The position numbers were made by a program, and so were the translations under genes. Under the pieces are notes generated by a model, which worked only from the letters and a program-made list of their open reading frames with translations, was not told the origin of the DNA and ran no database searches. Below are positions 57,690-64,000 of a stretch of 64,000 nucleotides of DNA, piece by piece. Positions within the stretch are counted from its first letter, which is position 1; every line of letters starts with the position of its first letter. The stretch is from Delphinapterus leucas (lineage: Eukaryota; Chordata; Mammalia; Artiodactyla; Monodontidae). The DNA lies in assembly GCF_002288925.2 (NCBI RefSeq), contig NW_022098026.1, positions 25,282,921 to 25,346,920 on the forward strand, given 5' to 3'.

Positions 57690-58196
57690 TATAGTGAATG
57701 AAAAATATTGCCTGCCATATCAGTAAACAAAGGATGTTGCAGCCATCAAGCCATCACATTAGCGTCACCCTAGCAGTGAGCCCTGAGAGAACTGAGGATA
57801 GAAACAGGCTGCCTGCCATCAAGTCATCAGCCACTGCAGCCACCCCTCAACGATGCGCCCTGAGGGAACTCGAGATGAGAAGCCACAGGACACTGGCCCC
57901 AGATAGCTGAGGTGCACATCAAAGGAATGATTTCAGTGAGTCCAGACTCTTGCATCTTCCCATACATAGAAAAGCACTAAATTCCTTAACTTGAAGTATC
58001 TGGCTTTCTTTAGTTAACAATAATCTTTTGATGTTTTGACTACCTGGTCTTCGTTGCAAAAACTCCTATATATCCTGGCTCTCCTCTTGTCTCTTTGGAG
58101 CAGTCCCTCAGAGTTATCTGAGATGCTGTGACCTGGGCTTAAGTCCAGCTTTGTCTCAACTTTTAGGTTGTGCATTTCTTTTTCAAGTGACAAGAC
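57690..58196 (+). mobile_element. Probable solo LTR of an endogenous retrovirus
   Basis: About 500 bp with LTR organisation. A U3-like part carries a diverged tandem duplication: units of about 60-65 bp starting 'gccatcaag(c/t)catca' at 57742 and 57815, each ending 'cctgag(a/g)gaact(g/c)gag'. A TATA-like 'cctatatatcc' sits near 58065, and a pyrimidine-rich R/U5-like end reads 'caacttttaggttgtgcatttc'. It resembles LTRs of cetartiodactyl endogenous retroviruses. The word cacatgat occurs on both sides (57683-57690, 58197-58204) and may be the target duplication, though the ends do not show a clean TG...CA. No retroviral coding sequence is attached. Confidence 0.6.
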
Positions 58197-58837
58197 ACAT
58201 GATTTCTAAGACCTTATGCGTGTTCATTTACCTCTCTTACTACTGGGATGGGCGTTTGTCCTTTTAGGTAAGATATTTGTTGACTAGCTGATGTCAGGCC
58301 CAGTAATCTCCACTAAAGAACACAGATTTAGAGAAGAAGCCAGAATATTTCCAGAAATATTTATCATAATAATAGACATTTGGAATGCTGTGTTTAATTT
58401 TAATTTCTTAGCTTTAGTATTGCCTGATTTTGCACAATGAAAATACTTCTCACTTAATGTCAAAACATCTCCTAATAAAATGAATTATAAAGCTGAAAGC
58501 ATATGATTCTCACTATGTCTTTTCTTTGTGCCCTGTTCTAGCCTTGCTGTAACTCTGCTCTTTTGGTGTTATAAATCAGGACTATAAATAAAGAAGGTTA
58601 TAACTTTTTATCTTTTTGGTTTTAGATCAAGACATTCAAGTATTTTTTTTTCCTGGAGACAGGGAGAAATAAAGAAGAAAGTACTCACTAATAAACAGCA
58701 CTGAGATTTTAATTTCCCTTAGTGGAGATGGTAATGATACGAATTTAGACGTGAAGCCATCAAAGTTTGGAGATGTCACTCTGAACCGGCTCTTCCCACA
58801 ATTCTCCGACCTTTATAATCTTTAAGGTATACATTCT

Positions 58838-59166
58838 TTTCTTGTCGTTATTAATTCATTTATTTTTGGCTGCGTTGTGTCTTTGTTGCTGCGTGCAGGC
58901 TTTCTCTAGTTGCATAGAGCGGGGGCTACTCTTTGTTGCGGTGCACGGGCTTCTCGTTGTGGTGGCTTCTCTTGTTGTAGACCATGAGCTCTAGGCGCGC
59001 GGGCTTCGGTACTTGTGGCTTGTGGGCTCTAGGAGCACAGGCTCAGTAGTTGTGGCAATGGGCTTAGTTGCTCCGCAGCATGTGGGATCTTCCCGGACCA
59101 GGGCTCGAACCCGTGTCCCCTGCACTGGCAGGCAGATTCTTAACCACTGCACCACCAGGAAGTCCC
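58838..59166 (-). mobile_element. CHR-family SINE, long older form
   Basis: Reverse complement: 'atttatttttggctgcgttgtgtc', 'ctttctctagttgc', 'cgggggctactctttgttgc', B box complement 'ccagggctcgaaccc', and end 'ccaccaggaagtcc'. Target-site duplication taaggtatacattct (58823-58837) / taaggtacacattct (59167-59181), one mismatch in 15. Confidence 0.93.
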
Positions 59167-59391
59167 TAAGGTACACATTCTGACCAAGAATGCATTTAAA
59201 CTGTGATAGATCTCTAGTTTAGGCTACCTAAAAAGTATACAGGAATTGATTCCAACAGCTGCTGATTGATTTTAAGATTCTGCTCATGAAACATGCTATT
59301 GGAAAATGACATTCTCATTAAAGGTAGTCAGGATTCTCCTTGATTAAGCTGAGTGACTTAAATGTCTCAGTCAACACAAGTGTCTGATGGA

Positions 59392-59419
59392 ATATATATA
59401 TACACACACACACACACTT
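59392..59419. repeat. (TA)n(CA)n microsatellite
   Basis: 'atatatatacacacacacacacac', short. Confidence 0.9.
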
Positions 59420-59624
59420 ATTTTCAGAATGTTAATATGATGGGTTTAAGCAGCAATGCCTTGAAGACGAGAATTTCAGGTTGTGTGTTTTATAAGAAAA
59501 TTCATTGTATGGAAATTCAATGTATAGGTCAGGTGATTACTTAGTACTGAACACTATTTTAGCACTTCCTTTACAGAACTGTTAGATTTATCATGTGTGT
59601 TAATAAATATGAAGTTGATGATTA

Positions 59625-59820
59625 ACAGCTTGGCTTTGCAGTGAGAAAAACTTAGGATCAATTACTGGTTATGCCACTTACCAGGTGTGTGACCTTGAGT
59701 TACTTTTCTAAGTTTTAATCTTTTACATCGGAAAAAAAGTGATAAGAACATCAGCCACCTCACATGACTGTTACTGGGATTTAATAACATCATGAGATGA
59801 TCATAAGGTGATGAACACTA
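59625..59820 (+). repeat. MIR-type ancient SINE relic
   Basis: 'ttactggttatgccacttaccaggtgtgtgaccttgagttacttttctaag', 'cacatgactgttactgggatttaataacatcatgaga': MIR 3' half. Confidence 0.75.
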
Positions 59821-61685
59821 ATGTTAACGAAGGCTGAAGATATAACAGGTGTTGCAAGGCAAAGAGAGATACCAGATCAAAATACAGTACATTTTCAGCA
59901 TACGTCCTGAGAACCAGTTTCATGACCCTTGGGTCTTCACCCAAGGATCTTAAAAGAAGATGTAGGATATAAAATGTTGGAGCATGGAAAAGAGGAGGGC
60001 TTTGTTTAGCTGATTTTGGAAAAGAGGCTTTAGAGGATGGTACGTCACAGCTGCTCCTTAAACCTCACCAAAGGGAAGGCATGGGGGTACCCATTCTCAC
60101 CACTGAAGCCTAGTGAGGGACTTTAATGCGCCCACTGGAAGAGTTGATACGGCTCTCCCAGATCCTTAAAGGGAATGGATTCGAGTCTGACTCCCACCAG
60201 GGAAATCTGGAAGGCAGCAGAGAGGCTGGTAAGCTGCTTTACTGGGACAGTAGAAGAGAGTTCCTCCTGCAACTGTATTCCCTCTAACAACAAATCAAAG
60301 AATATGTGAGTTTACCCTCAAATTTAAGCCACATAAGAGAAGAAGCTGGCCTTGGGGTGTTTCACTTATGCCCAAGAGTGCTACCTGGAAGAGGCAATGG
60401 GATTTCATCCATGAGAGTCCATTTGGAGTGTCCCTCTAGAAAACTGGCAGTGGAGTGAGCAGGTGGCCAGCCAGAGGGGCGACACTGCCTGACTCATGAG
60501 GGTAACAGCTCCAGGGCCCATACGATAGCCTCTGAAGAACTCTCAAAAATGTCCACAAGGTAAAAGAGTCAGCTTTGAGCTCTTTCCTCTTGTGGAGAAA
60601 AAGCAAAAAGGCCACAGGGAAGAGAACACGAAGCTATCTTGAAACAGTACCAGTTCAAGTAAAAAGAACTCCCACATGCTACTTTGCCCTTCCCTTTCTC
60701 AATGCTCCAACCGTCGTGGAGGGTAAGAAAAAGATAAGGACACCCCCCCCCCCCCCCCACGCACACACGCACGCACACTGCAAGACGTCAGCTTCCAATA
60801 TTGGTCAGAGAAAATCTAACATCATATCAAGTTCAGAGTTGTGATCACCCTCTGGGACTAGACAGTCTAGTTTCTAAAATAAGACTATGTGTCATTTAAA
60901 GAGATCACAGGACTTTCTATTACCTAAGACTGACCAGAAAAGTGACAGCCCTGCCCATTTTCCACTCATGGTCATGGAAAGACTGTGCCTAGAATCTAAG
61001 TTTTAAAGGGAACAATGGAAAATAAAAATATAGTGTTTTAATGTGTTCCATGAGCCATGCTTGCTCAAAGTACAGCTGATTATGGGTATAACTAGTTTTC
61101 TCACTCTTTTTAACAACTAGAAAACCTTATTTCCTGGACACCAGACCCATTGAGTCACACTCCTAACCGGCTATACTGGCTTTGGCCAGAGGCCACCATG
61201 GAGAAGGCATTCTTGTTACACATACTCCTGCACAAGGTCATGTAAGGGTAAATAAAATGTAAGGTAGGAATGTAGGTATCACTAAGATCTAATGCCTAAT
61301 TATAGAATCAGAATGGAGGACACACATTAATTACTCAGATATAGAGAAGAAATGGAAGACTGATTGCCATGGCATATGTAAATATATATTGTCAGCGTAC
61401 TCTGAAGCCAGATTGTACCTTGCTGAGGCTTATAGAGCTAACTGTGGCAGCTGGGACAAGTAAGTCTGGGCATAGTCTTGTTTCTAAAGGATAAGCCACT
61501 CCCTGTTGACCGAGAGCCTTTCCCAGGCTAGAACCTAGGGGTTGTCCCCATGACACTTCCCTTCAATGCCATCTCTCTCCCCACTGATGCTCAGCATATG
61601 TGCATTGCCAAAAATTTTCAGACAACTTAGAAGTAGTATGGGATGGTCACAATAATCCTGAAATCTTGTCTTGCAGGTTCTTCTC
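59821..61685. other. Intronic sequence, no gene recognised
   Basis: Mostly unique-looking DNA. The only marked feature is the C run and CA/CG stretch at 60743-60779, listed separately. The 89-codon plus frame at 60575-60844 runs through that repeat and is not credible. Confidence 0.35.
60743..60779. repeat. 16-C homopolymer followed by (CA/CG)n
   Basis: Sixteen consecutive C (60743-60758), then 'acgcacacacgcacgcacac'. Such a tract can form i-motif or G-quadruplex structures and is a known weak point for sequencing. Confidence 0.95.
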
Positions 61686-62374
61686 TCATCTTTCAGGAAT
61701 CATGTGGCATAATGAACGGACTAGAGTCAAAGCTCTGGTATCAGGCTTTGTCTTCACAACCAGGGCTTAGCACAGCAACTGACACTTGGGATGTGCTTGA
61801 TAAATGACAGCTGGAAAATAAAGTGCTTGTTATCATGACTGCAACCCATCTTGAAGAGCAAACCTCACATATAGGGTTGGTGAAGAGGAACACTGTCTCT
61901 AAAATGGCCTGTGAGTTCCTTTTATATGGGGAAGCACTGGAATAAAATCAAAAATTGCTAGAGCTGGAAGGCCTAGTGAGATGCTTTATTGCAGCCCTTC
62001 ATGGCATCTTACACAACTAACTCTTCATAAGGGCCTGCCTTCTTAGGATGATGGAGTTGATGAGTTCAGAACACTGTCCATTCAGGCCTGGAAGTACATT
62101 ACAGACAGAGCCTGCTGTAAAAAACCTAATTAACTAAAACACAAACTTGTTAAGCTAAATTGTTAGGCTACCATATGAAAAACTTACCTAAATATTAAAA
62201 TAATTTCAGCACTTCTCCAAATATAAATTAAAAACACTTACGGTATATTTAAAATAACTTTGATGATAACTGCCTCGCAAAAAACTTATCAGATAATCTA
62301 CTTTTCAACAAATATACCTTTTCCAGCTTCAGAATGTGACCGCCAAAATGCTACTTCTTAGGGAGTATAATTGT

Positions 62375-62584
62375 TTGTTTGTTTGTTTTTGGCTGTACGC
62401 GGGCCTCTCACTGCTGTGGTCTCTCCCGTTGCGGAGCACAGGCTCCCAGACGCACAGGCTCAGTGGCCATGGCTCATGGGCCCAGCCGCTCCGCGGCATG
62501 TGGGATCCTCCCGGACCGGGGCACGAACCCATGTCCCCTGCATCAGCAGGCGGACTCTCAACCACTGCGCCACCAGGGAAGCCC
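62375..62584 (-). mobile_element. CHR-2-like SINE
   Basis: Reverse complement with a (TTTG)n tail instead of plain poly-T, then 'ggctgtacgcgggcctctcac' to 'ccaccagggaagccc'. Imperfect target-site duplication gagtataattgt (62363-62374) / gaatataattgt (62588-62599). Confidence 0.92.
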
Positions 62585-63370
62585 AGAGAATATAATTGTG
62601 AGCAGCATTTATTGTGTGTCTAGTCCTTTGAATTTTATTACTTTGTTTTCTAATTTTCTAAAATGAACACATATAATTTGCTCAATATATAAGAAAGCAA
62701 AGGTTATAAATATAAGTATGTACCTTTTTCCAAGAGGCAAGGAATTTTGCTCGCTTCGTTGATTAATTCACCAGAAAATTAAGAAATCTATGTTTTACTT
62801 TGTAATTGTCTATAGAGTTTGATAATATATGTGTTACTCCATGAAAGAAAATACTTATCCAGAAGACTGATAGAGGTGGGCAGCACTTATTCTAGATTTT
62901 AACTACAGGAAAGTAATTTCCTTTCAGCAATGCACAAGAAAGTGTTTTCTTCCTAGCTTCAGGGAAAGCCTGTGAGCTGTAATTAAGTATTGAATTAATG
63001 CTACTGGTGTAGAATCAATGGTCAGTACAATCAATACCTGAGCCTGACTGAAACGTGAGTATAGGTGTCAGCAAAACTGCCAAAAAAGAAACAGCATTCG
63101 AGATGAACTCCTGCTGCTGTTCCAGGTCACCTAACCTTAACAATCAAGGTGACAACACCATTAATGTTGACCCAATTATAAAAGACCCAGCTCAAGGTTT
63201 CATTTGAATGCACACAGGCACACAATATTCAAAGACAACAGTTCTGCCACTATCAAACCACACTGCCAAACAGTGTACTGTGACTTTGATATCGCCTTAC
63301 CTGTGACGGTCTCTCTCGGCGCCCCACAAACCAAGGGGATCATACATATTTTTACACTACTGTATTTTTT

Positions 63371-63579
63371 TTAATTTTTATTTTTTTGTGGTACGTGGGC
63401 CTCTCACTGTTGTGGCCTCTCCCGTTGCAGAGCACAGGCTCTGGACGCACAGGCTCAACGGCCATGGCTCATGGGCCTAGCTGCTCCGCGGCATGTGGGA
63501 TCTTCCCGGAGCGGGGCACCAACCCGTGTCCCCTGCATCGGCAGGCGGACTCTCAACCACTGTGCCACCAGGGAAGCCC
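63371..63579 (-). mobile_element. CHR-2-like SINE with perfect target-site duplication
   Basis: Reverse complement from 'gtggtacgtgggcctctcactg' to 'ccaccagggaagccc'. It is flanked by an 18-bp perfect duplication (tacactactgtatttttt) at 63353-63370 and 63580-63597. The long exact duplication points to a young insertion. Confidence 0.96.
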
Positions 63580-63879
63580 TACACTACTGTATTTTTTAGT
63601 GGATTTTTTGTAGCACCCTGGTGGGATTGCAACACGTTGCTTAAGATAATTAGAGACACTTTAAACTGTCACAAAGGCAGGGCTAGTCGCTGCTGCACTA
63701 CTGGCTCGGTGGTGTGTGTCATACCCTGCTGCTTGCTTATTTGATGCAACTAGGGTACAGAGCAGCCCCCTCTGAACCCCAGCCTCCCGGGCAGGCTCAT
63801 TCCCTCTGAGATCTTGCTCTCTTCATAAATCAACTCATTCTTGAGCTCTTCTGCGGGGAGCAGCAAGTTTGTTTTTTCA

Positions 63880-64000
63880 TTCATTCGTTCCTTCATTTAT
63901 TCAAGAAATACTGATTGAGCATTTACTCTGTGCCAGGGGGAGAGGAAACTACCAGTGAAGTTTGATTCTCATGGAACTTACAGTTTTGTGAGGGAAGGCA
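63880..64000 (+). repeat. Ancient dispersed repeat, 5' part, cut by the window end
   Basis: 'attcattcgttccttcatttattcaagaaatactgattgagcatttactctgtgccaggggg', 'ctcatggaacttacagttttgtgaggga' is the start of the old repeat seen many times above. Confidence 0.55.

Noticed and set aside
57683..58204. cacatgat on both sides of the LTR as a firm target-site duplication
   Set aside because: The LTR ends inferred from it do not start with TG and end with CA, so the match may be coincidental; it is kept only as a possibility.

Overview
The window is vertebrate nuclear DNA, most probably from a cetacean (whale or dolphin). The base for that is the repeat content. At least fourteen SINEs carry the tRNA-derived head 'ggcttccctggtgg...' with A- and B-box-like motifs and belong to the CHR family of cetaceans and their close relatives. 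They lie among therian MIR, L2, MER5 and MLT1 relics and L1 elements of the cetartiodactyl type. There is no bacterial-style gene organisation. Almost every open reading frame is a chance frame or is derived from a repeat.

One host gene is recognisable. The minus-strand exon at about 8456-8731 carries the start codon and first 43 codons of JAKMIP2 (Janus kinase and microtubule interacting protein 2). It ends in a canonical GTGAG splice donor and is preceded by a credible splice acceptor. The 5' untranslated part holds a five-codon upstream ORF in a strong start context. I recognise no other JAKMIP2 exon. Bases 1-8455 are therefore the intron after the first coding exon. Bases 8732-64000 are probably the large intron (or 5' flank) separating it from a non-coding first exon; that assignment is inference from the organisation of the gene in other mammals.

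Layout: 1-8455 is intron with MIR, L1 3'-end and two CHR SINEs. 8456-8731 is the JAKMIP2 exon. 8870-20100 is mostly ancient repeats (L2, MIR, an old dispersed repeat I cannot name with certainty, an MLT1 solo LTR). 20281-20438 is a perfect 79-bp tandem duplication. 22-36 kb holds L1 fragments and SINEs with long repeat-poor stretches. 36702-44092 is a full-span L1 on the minus strand, bounded by a perfect 15-bp target-site duplication, with two younger SINEs nested in it and a possible short 3' transduction. 45.9-48.2 kb is an old L1/HAL1-type relic with two SINEs. 49067-49277 is a homopyrimidine tandem repeat that runs into a 10-N assembly gap. 50-51 kb is a truncated L1 with a nested SINE. 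54562-54602 is a near-perfect palindrome. 57.7-58.2 kb is a probable solo retroviral LTR. The end holds three more minus-strand SINEs and a 16-C homopolymer.

I found no new multi-gene system. The items most worth a second look are the JAKMIP2 uORF, the structure of the L1 insertion (intact ends, internal loss, extra 3' sequence), the SINE with an extra 3' tail, the exact tandem duplications, the gap-associated repeat, the palindrome and several repeat-free AT-rich blocks that look like candidate conserved non-coding elements.
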